Below are positions 52,071-60,969 of a stretch of 64,000 nt of DNA, in pieces. The position numbers and the translations under genes were made by a program. The DNA comes from Chloroflexota bacterium (GTDB taxonomy: Bacteria > Chloroflexota > UBA11872 > VXNJ01). Positions within the stretch are counted from its first letter, which is position 1. Each line of letters begins with the position of its first letter. The stretch covers positions 149,181 through 213,180 of the forward strand of contig JAPOWW010000004.1 in the NCBI GenBank assembly GCA_026707405.1. Reading direction: 5' to 3'. Below the pieces are notes generated by a model. That model did no database searches. It was not told where the DNA came from and saw nothing but the letters and a program-made list of their open reading frames with translations.

Positions 52071-53021
52071 CTAGCCCGCTCGCCTTCGGAACAGTCCCCG
52101 ATTGGCCGGCGAGTCGTCAGAACCGGGGCGTGCGTCTCCGTTTGAAGGTTTGATGACGACGCGCCCGTCCTCGACTTCCACGATGGCCCTTTCGGATATC
52201 CCCAGCTGCTCGAGATACTCTTCCGGAATCTGAAGCCGTCCGGTGTCGTCGACGATCACGAACTCGTCGTGAGTGGTCTGGTCGGCCTCTTCCGCTCCCA
52301 CTCGCCGCACGGTTTCGGTGCTGGTGCGGCCGTCACGTATCGCCACGACTCGATCTACGCGTTGAGCGATGTTCCGGTCGTGGGAGACGATGACGATGGT
52401 GAGACCGCGCTCGCGATTGAGCTTTCGGAGCGCGTCGTAGATCTGCGCGGCGGTCTCGTTATCCACTTCGCCGGTGGGCTCGTCGGCGAGCAAGAGATCG
52501 GGATCGTTGGCAAGAGCGATGGCGATTGCGACCCGCTGCTGCTGTCCGCCGGAAAGCTGAGCAAGCTTGTGGTGCATGCGGTCCTGAAGTCCGACCGCTT
52601 CCAATAGCTGCTCGGCTCTCTTCTTGCGGCTTTGGCCGAGAATGTTTGCGAAAAGCATCGGCGCCTGAACGTTCTCGAAGGCCGTCAAGTACGGAATCAG
52701 ATTGCGCGCGCTCTGCTGCCAGATGAAGCCGACCTTGTAACGCTTGTAGAAAACAAGGTCACTCTCGGATGCCTTGACGAGATCCATGCCGCCGACGATG
52801 CATGAACCGGCCGATGGCGAGTCAAGTCCGCCCAGGATGTTGAGCAGCGATGACTTGCCGCTGCCGCTGTTGCCGATGATGGCCATGAACTCGCCCCGGT
52901 TGACCACCAGATCCAGCCCCTGCAGCGCTACCACTTCAAGATCGGCAACCTTGTAGATTTTTACGAGGTTGTCGCAAATCGCGTAAGGATCGCCGGGGAG
53001 CGCGCCGTCTCGGTTTGTCAA
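52071..53021 (-). CDS. ABC transporter ATPase, MacB/LolD type, with AbrB-like C-terminal domain
   Basis: A 316-residue ATPase: Walker A GNSGSGKSS (residues 50-58), signature LSGGQQQRVAIA, Walker B LLLADEPTGEVD. Residues about 254-293 then form a separate module, IVDDTGRLQIPEEYLEQLGI and then VEVEDGRVVIKPS, the swapped-hairpin pattern of SpoVT/AbrB domains, which usually bind DNA as dimers. The gene starts at TTG overlapping the permease stop by four bases. The two ATPases of this operon may form a heterodimer under one FtsX-type permease. Confidence 0.93.
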   Translation of the reverse strand: MTNRDGALPGDPYAICDNLVKIYKVADLEVVALQGLDLVVNRGEFMAIIGNSGSGKSSLLNILGGLDSPSAGSCIVGGMDLVKASESDLVFYKRYKVGFIWQQSARNLIPYLTAFENVQAPMLFANILGQSRKKRAEQLLEAVGLQDRMHHKLAQLSGGQQQRVAIAIALANDPDLLLADEPTGEVDNETAAQIYDALRKLNRERGLTIVIVSHDRNIAQRVDRVVAIRDGRTSTETVRRVGAEEADQTTHDEFVIVDDTGRLQIPEEYLEQLGISERAIVEVEDGRVVIKPSNGDARPGSDDSPANRGLFRRRAG

Positions 53022-55870
53022 CCTGTCTCGTCTCCGAACTTCATAGCCTCATGAATCCTAATACGTCTCAGCATCCATACCGATACCGGGAATGCGAGCG
53101 CGAGGACTATCCCGAACAGCATGAAGATTTTGCCAATATCGTCCCACGCCGTTATCACGACGAATGGAGGAGTGTCGCCGTGCTTGTCGGCGCTTATCTG
53201 CAGAAATGGAATGAATAGTTTCCCGGTGATAACTCCCAAACCTGCACCGACGAAGGTTCCAAGCGCTATCAGGAAGCCGTTCTCGAACGAGAACAGCGTG
53301 ATCATCTGGGCGACCGAAAGGCCCATGGCGCGAAGGATTCCAAACTCCTGAAGTCTGCGCCTGAAGGAGATAAACGAGTACATGAGGAAGCCGAGCAGGG
53401 TGAGTACCGCTGAGATTATGAATCCGACCGAGAGGATTCCGAATATTCCGGTCTGGGTTGCGTCGTCGCGTCTAGCCAGGATCGTCGTGGCGGAGTCCCA
53501 CGCCTGAACGACCTTAAGGTCGAGATCCCACAGCTTGTTGGCGACCTCACCCGCGGTATTGCCGGGATTCAGCCTAGCCAGAACGTTCCAGGGAGTCTCG
53601 CCGGTCCAGCGAAGGATGTAGTCCAGATTCGCGACGACAAACGGCCCTTCGTCCTCGTAATGGGTCGGCAGGGAGTCGATCCATCCGGCTACGAAGAACT
53701 CCAACTCAATCTGCTGAATGCGGATACGAACAGGGTCGCCCAATCGCAAGTTGGTATCTTCCTGGAAGAAATTTCTGTCGAGAAGCAGCGCGCGCTCGTC
53801 GGTCGCGAGGCTATTAGCGAGCTCGTTGAGCGATTGGGGTGAAAAGTCCTCCCTCCACCAGATCGTCTTGCCGAACTTGATGGGGTCCACGCCGTAAACG
53901 GTGACGTCCTCGGTATACCCCTGGCCCGGCAGTGTGAACGATCCGTCGTCATCCCAAAATCTCACGACTTCCGCAAAAACGGGTTTACCTTCGTCATCGA
54001 CGGCTTCGTAGTGGACCTCGACCGGAGGAATCGACCAGATTTGGGCGATTTCGTCGAAGAAGCCGGTCTCGAAGAAACGTGCGTCCGAGCCGACTTCGAA
54101 GCGAACGCGGTCCTCGAGGTTTTGATCGAGCGTGCGAGCCATCGACGCGCTGAATGCTCCTAGTGCGAACGTCAGCACGAGCAAGAGAATCAGCCGGGTG
54201 AACTGCCCCGGGCTTCTTCCTATCTGGCGGAGGCCAAGGTGAATGCTCGGCCCGTAAAAGCGTGATCCCAACCAGGTAAGGATCCCAACCACCAACGGGA
54301 ATAGACGTAGAAAGATCAGCGACAGGGCAAAGATAAACACCACCGGGATGACTATCAGCAACGGGTCTGAGAAGCTCTCGCCTTCCGGTCCGACGGTAAC
54401 CACGGGCTCTCCCTGGCGCAGCAAGTAGTAGCCGTAGCCGGAAAGCCCGAGCAGGATGAAGTCAAGGAAGAACCGCTGATAGAGGGGGCGCCGGATAGTT
54501 CGCGACACGTCCTGCTTATACGCCACGACCGACTGGCGGGCGGCTGCGATTGCCGGTCCCAGTGTGGCTGCGACCGAGACTGCCACCGCCCCACCGGCGA
54601 TCGCATAGTGCGTGGGGTTGAGGCTCATCGTAAGCGCCTCGCGATCGGTGAACACGAGGAACGTATATGTTTTGCCGACCACCTGGGCCAACCCCATGGC
54701 GAGCAGCGGGCCAATGCCAATTGCGATGATTCCTATCAGCAGACCTTCGAGCAGATAAATTCCAATTATCTGCAAGGTGCCCACGCCCCGGCTCTTGAGG
54801 ATTGCGATCTCGCTCCTCTGCCTTTCCACGACCATGCCCGCGGAAAGGCTTATGAAGTAGAGGATGATCGCCACCACTGGGGCGCTGAGTATGAATAGCA
54901 TGAGTTTGAGGAAGAACAGCTTCTCGTCGAAAAAGAAGAAGATTCGCTCCGGGGATATCTCCAGTTTCGTATTCGGAAATATCAGGTTCGTGCTTGCTTG
55001 CAGCGAGTGCAGCCCGCCCGTGATGTTGCGATAGTTGGTCGCCCGAATTGCCTCGATGTCGAAATTCGAGTACCAGGTGGCCTCGTAGAAGAGGTAGGGA
55101 TACGGGATGATCAACGCATTTAGATAAACATCCCGGTTTATAAACATGGCGCCTTCGTCGAAGGCGCTCTCGACGTTGTAGAACCAGTAGTCGCTTTTCT
55201 TATCGGTCGGCTCGACTCGCCCCACAAGATCGACCGCGATCAGGAACTCGCGGTCGGTTTGAGGTTCCTCGAATACGATCTTGACCCGGTCGCCTACCAG
55301 AAGTCCGGCTTTGTCGAGAGCGTCGGAGAATAGCGACGCCTCGATGAGCGGGATTTCCTCTCCGGTAATGTCAGGTATGTTCCCGATTTCAGAAGTCGGG
55401 AAACGGCCTTCCATGAGAGTGACGTTGTCGTTGAAGCCTGTCATGGTGGCAACGAATCCATAGGCCACATCGCGGCGTCTAGCCGTTGCTTCGACCGTCT
55501 GCGCGTACGCGAGAATCGGGACGACGTCAGTTTGGAGATACGCCACCTGTTCCTTCTCGGGCAGGCCGATCAGCCACTCCAGGTAATTGCTGAAGAAATC
55601 GTCGGCCTCGAGATAAGCCTCGAGCGTCGTCGACTCGGAATCGTCCGAGCGCCGGTCGAAGTGCCGCAGCAGCACACTGGAAGCGGGTTGGATCCGGTTG
55701 GTTGGCTTCTCCAGTTCGCGTTTAAGGAGAAACTCGCTTATGCCTTCCGAATACAGCGGGATCGAGGTGACGAGCGTGACGGTGACGATCAGCCCCAGGG
55801 CTGTGCTCAGCACGAGAGCGCCGTTGTTCAGCAGCCGCTTAAGAACGAAGGCAAGCAGCGCGAAGGCCAC
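53018..55870 (-). CDS. FtsX-like ABC permease (MacB/LolCDE type)
   Basis: A 950-residue membrane protein. An N-terminal helix (about residues 15-35) precedes a large extracytoplasmic domain. A cluster of three helices with the FtsX pattern (IAILKSRGVGTLQIIGIYLL) follows in the middle, then a second extracytoplasmic region, and a final FtsX block with RRLQEFGILRAMGLSVAQM. Two FtsX blocks in one chain mean it carries both half-permeases. It has the design of mechanotransmitting exporters that move lipoproteins, peptides or macrolides rather than importers. GTG start. Confidence 0.93.
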   Translation of the reverse strand: MAFALLAFVLKRLLNNGALVLSTALGLIVTVTLVTSIPLYSEGISEFLLKRELEKPTNRIQPASSVLLRHFDRRSDDSESTTLEAYLEADDFFSNYLEWLIGLPEKEQVAYLQTDVVPILAYAQTVEATARRRDVAYGFVATMTGFNDNVTLMEGRFPTSEIGNIPDITGEEIPLIEASLFSDALDKAGLLVGDRVKIVFEEPQTDREFLIAVDLVGRVEPTDKKSDYWFYNVESAFDEGAMFINRDVYLNALIIPYPYLFYEATWYSNFDIEAIRATNYRNITGGLHSLQASTNLIFPNTKLEISPERIFFFFDEKLFFLKLMLFILSAPVVAIILYFISLSAGMVVERQRSEIAILKSRGVGTLQIIGIYLLEGLLIGIIAIGIGPLLAMGLAQVVGKTYTFLVFTDREALTMSLNPTHYAIAGGAVAVSVAATLGPAIAAARQSVVAYKQDVSRTIRRPLYQRFFLDFILLGLSGYGYYLLRQGEPVVTVGPEGESFSDPLLIVIPVVFIFALSLIFLRLFPLVVGILTWLGSRFYGPSIHLGLRQIGRSPGQFTRLILLLVLTFALGAFSASMARTLDQNLEDRVRFEVGSDARFFETGFFDEIAQIWSIPPVEVHYEAVDDEGKPVFAEVVRFWDDDGSFTLPGQGYTEDVTVYGVDPIKFGKTIWWREDFSPQSLNELANSLATDERALLLDRNFFQEDTNLRLGDPVRIRIQQIELEFFVAGWIDSLPTHYEDEGPFVVANLDYILRWTGETPWNVLARLNPGNTAGEVANKLWDLDLKVVQAWDSATTILARRDDATQTGIFGILSVGFIISAVLTLLGFLMYSFISFRRRLQEFGILRAMGLSVAQMITLFSFENGFLIALGTFVGAGLGVITGKLFIPFLQISADKHGDTPPFVVITAWDDIGKIFMLFGIVLALAFPVSVWMLRRIRIHEAMKFGDETG

Positions 55871-55923
55871 GTTAGAGAGTCGCTGGCTGGGAAATCATTG
55901 GGTAGCGCGCGTTCCCTTGGGAG

Positions 55924-57960
55924 CTAGGGTGTCGAAAAGACCATCATCCCTTCTTCAAGCCCGTCGAGAATTTCAATCTCCGTATCACTGTTGATGCCTG
56001 TCGTGACCGGGAGACTGCGCCTTTGCTCGCCGATGACGGTCTCCACGAACTGGCGTTGATTGACGGTCCGAACTGCGGAGCGAGGAATCTTCAGGACGTT
56101 CTCCTTGACCTGGACGGCGATTTTCAATCGTGCGAGCATCCCGAGCTCGACTCCCTGTTGCGTCCAGTCGACAAGCACCTTCGTCTCAGGAATCCTTATC
56201 GCCTGCCCCGTCGAGCTGACAATGGTTCGCGGTAGCGCGTCTACCTTCCCGACGAAGACGACTCCGGCGAACTGATCGATAGTCACGTCCACAATCTGGC
56301 CCACGGCCAGCTTGGCCTGATCGACGTCGGGGACCACGGCTTCGACAACGAGAATACTCGGATTCGCCAGGCCGATGATCTCCTGGTACGCGGCAATTTG
56401 ATCGCCGGGCCTACCGCGGACGAAAGTGATCTCGCCATCGAAGGGTGCGATTATCTGGTTCTCGAATTGCTGTTCCTTTAGCCGGTCGAATCTGATTTGC
56501 GCCTGGTCCCTGGCGTTCCGGAGAATCGTCAGGTTTATAGCTGAGGCTGACTCGCCAGATTCCAGCGTTTCAAGTCTGCGAACGGCACTCTCCAGCCTCG
56601 CCCGCGACACAGTCAAGTGGTTTTCGGCAATTTCGATGTTTTGCGAGTCTGGCCCTTCGTTTAGCTCCTCCAGCGCGGTCCGCGCCCTGGTGACGTTGGC
56701 TCTCGATGACTCCAACGAGATCTTGGCGTTATCCATCGCCGTGGTTGAAAGCACCTTTTCGAGGTTTATTTGCGCAGTTTGCAAGGCCAACTGCGCCTTT
56801 CGAACCGAACGTTCCGCTGCCTCGACTCTTATGTCGTATGCGCTTCTAGCCTCGTTAGCCGATCGCCGCACGGCAATTTCACGCTCGTCTTCGCCAAGCA
56901 GCTCGCGGAGCTGCACCTGGAGCGCGAGCAGCCTCGCCTTTTCCGTCTCGACCCTGTTGCCAGCGACTCTGAGTTCGGCTTCGCTGGAGGGAGCCAGGGC
57001 GTCGTTGTAAGCGCGAGTGGCTTCCCGAAAGACGATTTGGGCCTGATGCTTGGACTCCAGCGATCCGTCGCCGCCCATCACGGCGTCGTGCGCCAGTTTG
57101 GCTTTTTCAAATGCGGTATCCGCTTCGAGCCTCTGAGATGGGGTCGGCTTGTTCTTGAGATCATTCAGGTCGGACTCGACTTGATAGACGACGGATTGCT
57201 GAGAGTCGATCGCCGCTTCGAGCGTGATGATCGCACTCTCGCTTTGGTCTATTAGCGGCGACTCGGCGGGCGCGCCATCCTCCAACAATTCTCGAAGGGC
57301 GTCGTTCGCCGCTTGCAGATCGAGCAGACGCTGCTCGACAGTGGCTTGCGCGGAAGCAATATTCCGTGGGTGATCGGCGGCCATCGCGTCGATGTCGGCT
57401 TGCCGGCTTTCGACTGTCGCCTCGGCCGCGATCAACGTTGCCCGCGCCGAAGCGAACTGCGATTCGGTTGGGCCGGTCTTGGACTTCTCCAGGGCCAGTT
57501 CTTTGGCGATCACGTCGAACTCGGCGATCTGCACGGCCTCTTTGGCGCTCTGTATCTCTTCAGCCACGCCGGAATCCGCCGCCTTGAACCTCAGTTCCGC
57601 CGTTTCGAGGGTCTTCTCGGCGTCGGCAAGCTGCGACTCCAGGCCGCCGGTCTCCAATTCCGCGAGTATCTCGCCAGCGAGAATTTCGTCGCCCTGGCGG
57701 ACGTTGACGACCTTGATACGGCCGGGGGCCTTGAAAAACAGATCGCTGCGCTCGTTGGCTTCGACGCGGCCGGTCATGCGAACGGCTTCTTCGAGCGTGC
57801 CGCGCTCGACGGCCACCATCGGCCGCTGAAGCTGGCTGGGAGGCGCGCTAACCAGCGTTGGCGTGGGGGCGACGGTTTGAACGAAAAATTCGCATCCTGA
57901 CAGCGCGACCGTCGCAAGCGCTATGGGGATCAGTATCAGGACTTTAGGCTTAATACTCAT
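55924..57960 (-). CDS. HlyD/MacA-type membrane fusion lipoprotein, long coiled coil
   Basis: A 678-residue adaptor. The lipobox LSGC (Cys23) shows it is a lipoprotein. Two lipoyl/barrel-sandwich halves flank the middle: GRIKVVNVRQGDEILAGEIL near 90 and IIAPFDGEITFVRGRPGDQI near 500, and C-terminal barrel sequences such as RIPETKVLVDWTQ follow. Between them lie some 380 residues of alanine/glutamate-rich helix, far longer than the usual MacA hairpin. It is the first gene of the export operon and lies 53 bases before the permease gene. It should connect the permease to the cell surface or an outer layer. Confidence 0.9.
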   Translation of the reverse strand: MSIKPKVLILIPIALATVALSGCEFFVQTVAPTPTLVSAPPSQLQRPMVAVERGTLEEAVRMTGRVEANERSDLFFKAPGRIKVVNVRQGDEILAGEILAELETGGLESQLADAEKTLETAELRFKAADSGVAEEIQSAKEAVQIAEFDVIAKELALEKSKTGPTESQFASARATLIAAEATVESRQADIDAMAADHPRNIASAQATVEQRLLDLQAANDALRELLEDGAPAESPLIDQSESAIITLEAAIDSQQSVVYQVESDLNDLKNKPTPSQRLEADTAFEKAKLAHDAVMGGDGSLESKHQAQIVFREATRAYNDALAPSSEAELRVAGNRVETEKARLLALQVQLRELLGEDEREIAVRRSANEARSAYDIRVEAAERSVRKAQLALQTAQINLEKVLSTTAMDNAKISLESSRANVTRARTALEELNEGPDSQNIEIAENHLTVSRARLESAVRRLETLESGESASAINLTILRNARDQAQIRFDRLKEQQFENQIIAPFDGEITFVRGRPGDQIAAYQEIIGLANPSILVVEAVVPDVDQAKLAVGQIVDVTIDQFAGVVFVGKVDALPRTIVSSTGQAIRIPETKVLVDWTQQGVELGMLARLKIAVQVKENVLKIPRSAVRTVNQRQFVETVIGEQRRSLPVTTGINSDTEIEILDGLEEGMMVFSTP

Positions 57961-58243
57961 TTAATCCGTGACCGTAGTAACTTAACTCTTCGGCTGCCTC
58001 GCACGGAGCAGGCTCCATTTCTTCTTGTTCGACCCCGTCAAGGGCCGACGGGCCGATTCTGCCGACCGTCGAAACGCTCCCTAACCGGGATCTAAGCGTT
58101 TGCTACACTCCGACAGCCGTAACAAGACATTGTACGTCCATTTGACAAACGAAATTTGAAGATTTGTTTCGGGGCGAATGATGCTTCGTGGAACGCCTTG
58201 ACGGCCACTTCTATGATGAGAGGATATCCGGGAATCGCAGACT

Positions 58244-59683
58244 ATGCCTCAAGTCGGTGACGCGGACCCTCGTACGCGGGCGCTTCACGTAAACAACGGC
58301 ATTCCCGCGAGCGGGCTATACGGCCCGGCCTTGTTGGATTCCGACGGTTCCAGAGTGCCATGGCGGCTTGCGCCAGAGCCATTCCCAATGCTTCCGTCTT
58401 CGATTGCCCGACTGGAGGAGCTTGGACGCCATCTGCTCGCTTTCTATCGAGCGGCCAATCAACTCTACCTGGCGAGCATGCGCGGGAATCAGCCGGCCTG
58501 GATCACCGGTTATCTCGACCATGGCAAGCCCGATCACGTAGTCGAGCTTGGGCGACTGCGCCGGTTCCGGAGCGCGGTTCCGGTGGTCATCAGGCCCGAT
58601 TTGATGACGGTCGGCCCGGGGCAGTTTGTCGCTACCGAGCTGGACTCGGTCCCTGGAGGAATAGGTCTGCTCGATTCGCTGATGCTCCGCTATCGCGAAC
58701 TAGGTTTCAACCTTGCCGGCGACGGCAGCGGCATAGTCTCGACCTTGGCTCGCGCCCTGATCGCGCAGGCGGGCAGAGCCAACCCGTTCGTTGCGGTCGT
58801 GGTCTCGGACGAGTCGGAGTCGTACCGGTCCGAGATGACGTGGGTTGGGGAGCGTCTGAATCAGTTCGGCGTCAGGGCCATAACTGTGCATCCACGCCAG
58901 CTCGACCTCAGCGGCGGCCGGATAGTGGTCAACTTTGACGGCAGGCTGGAAGAGGTGGACCTGATCTACCGCTTCTTCGAGTTGCACGATCTCAAGAATG
59001 TGCCCAACTCCGATCTAATAATCCATGCTATGAAGAAAAGGCGGGTGGTGGTCACTCCACCCTTCAAAGCGCAGCTCGAAGAGAAGCTCCTATATGCGCT
59101 GTTTCACCATCCGGAGCTTGAACAGTTTTGGGCCAAGGAGCTGTCGGCCGAATCACTGGACGTTCTTCGCGAAGCACTTCCGGCGACTTGGGTAATGGAC
59201 CCGACCCACATTCCGGCACAGGCGGCTATCTTCCCGCCGCTTGTTACAGCTGGGCGTCCGATCAGGCGTTGGGACGATCTGGTAGGCATCACGCAGCGGG
59301 AGCGCGAGTTGGTGATCAAGCCGTCGGGATTCTCCGAGCTTTCGTGGGGGAGCAGGGGTGTAACCGTCGGCCACGACGTAAATGCCAAGGCGTGGTCGGA
59401 AGCCGTTGGACAGGCCCTGGCAGGATTTCAGCATACTCCTTACGTTCTTCAGCATTACCGTCAAAGCCGGCGCGTTGGCTGCTCCTATTACGACTTCGAG
59501 TCGGACTCGGTTCTCGAGTTCGATGCACGAACCAGGATCAGCCCCTACTATTTCGTCATAGGCGATACGACCGAGCTGGCGGGAGTCCTGGTCACGGCCT
59601 GTCCGTCGTCGAGCAAAGTGCTTCACGGAATGACCGACGCCGTGATGGTACCCGCCATGGCTGACGCCGGGGCTGAAATCTGA
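58244..59683 (+). CDS. ATP-grasp-like protein of unknown substrate
   Basis: A 479-residue cytoplasmic protein. The middle segment RPDLMTVGPGQFVATELDSV with PGGIG, then VVVSDESESYR, VDLIYRFFELHDL and LVIKPSGFSELSWGSRG resemble ATP-grasp ligases of the circularly permuted/glutathionylspermidine-synthase-like type (acidic metal ligands, a nucleotide-binding Lys). I do not know the exact family. It precedes a lysine 2,3-aminomutase-like gene by 113 bases on the same strand, so ligation of beta-lysine or a similar amino acid is a reasonable guess (inference). No clear ribosome site precedes the ATG. Confidence 0.65.
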   Translation: MPQVGDADPRTRALHVNNGIPASGLYGPALLDSDGSRVPWRLAPEPFPMLPSSIARLEELGRHLLAFYRAANQLYLASMRGNQPAWITGYLDHGKPDHVVELGRLRRFRSAVPVVIRPDLMTVGPGQFVATELDSVPGGIGLLDSLMLRYRELGFNLAGDGSGIVSTLARALIAQAGRANPFVAVVVSDESESYRSEMTWVGERLNQFGVRAITVHPRQLDLSGGRIVVNFDGRLEEVDLIYRFFELHDLKNVPNSDLIIHAMKKRRVVVTPPFKAQLEEKLLYALFHHPELEQFWAKELSAESLDVLREALPATWVMDPTHIPAQAAIFPPLVTAGRPIRRWDDLVGITQRERELVIKPSGFSELSWGSRGVTVGHDVNAKAWSEAVGQALAGFQHTPYVLQHYRQSRRVGCSYYDFESDSVLEFDARTRISPYYFVIGDTTELAGVLVTACPSSSKVLHGMTDAVMVPAMADAGAEI

Positions 59684-59796
59684 ATCTGAAAACCGACGAT
59701 TTGCGGGCGGCGTGGGCTGCGAGTCAGAATTAAGCAGCGTGATCGCCGCTTTTCCCCATCCGATATAGCTCGACGGTGAAAAAAGGAACGAATTAA

Positions 59797-60930
59797 GTGA
59801 AGCAGGTTGTCAAAAGAACGGTTCCCGAATGGAAGCGATTGATGCGCAACAGCATTCGCCAAGGCGCGCATGTCGAGGGCGTTGATGAGGCAACCCGAGC
59901 GGAGATCGATGAGGTTTCCAAGGAATATCCATTCTTTTCGAATGAGTACTACACGGGGCTGATAGAGGAAAAAGACGATCCGATCTGGAAACAGATCATC
60001 CCGTCCATCGACGAACTCAACGACCCCAATTACTACATGTCCGACGCACTGGCCGAGGACGGGGATGACTCGCCGGTTAAGCATCTGACGCACCGATATC
60101 CCGACAGGGTGCTGTTCACGGTCACCTACACCTGCGCGATCTACTGCCGCTTTTGCACTCGCAAACGCAAAGTGGGCAAGTACCCCATTCCGCCGTGGCG
60201 CGAGATGGAAGCGGTTTTCGACTACCTGCGAGAACGCACGGAAGTTCGGGACGTGCTGCTGTCGGGCGGCGATCCGTTCCTGCTAAGCGACGCCTATCTG
60301 GAAAAGATCCTCGCCAATCTCAAAGCAATACCTCACATCGAGCTCATTCGCGTGGGAAGCAAGCTGCCCTGCGTCCTGCCGCAGCGAATAACCCCCGAGC
60401 TGTGCGACATGCTCAAGAAATATCACCCGTTCTACGTCAATACGCACTTCAGCCATCCACGTGAGCTGACTCCCGAGGCCGAGCTGGCATGTAACCGTCT
60501 TGCCGACGCCGGCATCCCGCTGGGGAATCAAACGGTCCTGCTGAAGGGCGTAAACGACGACGCGGAGATTTTGAAGGAGCTTTTCCTCGGCTTACTGAAG
60601 TTCCGCGTAAAGCCTTATTACTTGTACCAAGCCGACCTGGTTAAAGGCACCCATAAGTTCCGGACCGACGTCGCGACCGGCCTGGAGATCATGAAGCAAC
60701 TGCAAGGTCACATTACCGGGTTCGCCGTGCCCACTTACGTTATCGACGCGCCCGGCGGCGGCGGAAAGATGGCGGTGGGGCCAAACAGGCTGGTCGCGCT
60801 CGACGACGACTACGCCACACTGCAGAACTTCGAGGGAAAGGTGTTCAAGTATCCTGCCAAGGGTGACGCTTCGTCATCCGAGGATTGGCCGAGCGCCACC
60901 AACGGGACGATTATCCAGGACTACGTCTAG
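59797..60930 (+). CDS. kamA: Lysine 2,3-aminomutase-like radical SAM enzyme
   Basis: A 377-residue PLP- and SAM-dependent radical enzyme. The cluster motif is CAIYCRFC (Cys113, Cys117, Cys120), the PLP lysine is Lys324 in APGGGGKMAVGPN. The two aspartates that hold the substrate side-chain amine in clostridial LAM have counterparts here: Asp280 in YQADL and Asp317 in VIDAPGG. The glutamate-specific relatives lose these, so L-lysine to beta-lysine is the likely reaction. It is shorter than LAM of clostridia, close to the length of EpmB-type proteins. GTG start; follows the ATP-grasp gene. Confidence 0.9.
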   Translation: MKQVVKRTVPEWKRLMRNSIRQGAHVEGVDEATRAEIDEVSKEYPFFSNEYYTGLIEEKDDPIWKQIIPSIDELNDPNYYMSDALAEDGDDSPVKHLTHRYPDRVLFTVTYTCAIYCRFCTRKRKVGKYPIPPWREMEAVFDYLRERTEVRDVLLSGGDPFLLSDAYLEKILANLKAIPHIELIRVGSKLPCVLPQRITPELCDMLKKYHPFYVNTHFSHPRELTPEAELACNRLADAGIPLGNQTVLLKGVNDDAEILKELFLGLLKFRVKPYYLYQADLVKGTHKFRTDVATGLEIMKQLQGHITGFAVPTYVIDAPGGGGKMAVGPNRLVALDDDYATLQNFEGKVFKYPAKGDASSSEDWPSATNGTIIQDYV

Positions 60931-60938
60931 ACCCCCTG

Positions 60939-60952
60939 GGCCGTTAACGGCC
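60939..60952. terminator. Small palindromic hairpin between convergent genes
   Basis: GGCCG TTAA CGGCC, a perfect 5-base stem with a 4-base loop, followed by TGTTGT on the plus strand. It lies in the 39 bases between kamA and the SpoIID-like gene. Confidence 0.5.
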
Positions 60953-60969
60953 TGTTGTCGGCCGATTCG

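Noticed and set aside
59797..60930. EF-P lysine aminomutase (EpmB) for the KamA-like gene
   Set aside because: No EF-P or EpmA gene is near, and both lysine-side-chain Asp residues of free-lysine enzymes are kept; not excluded but less likely.
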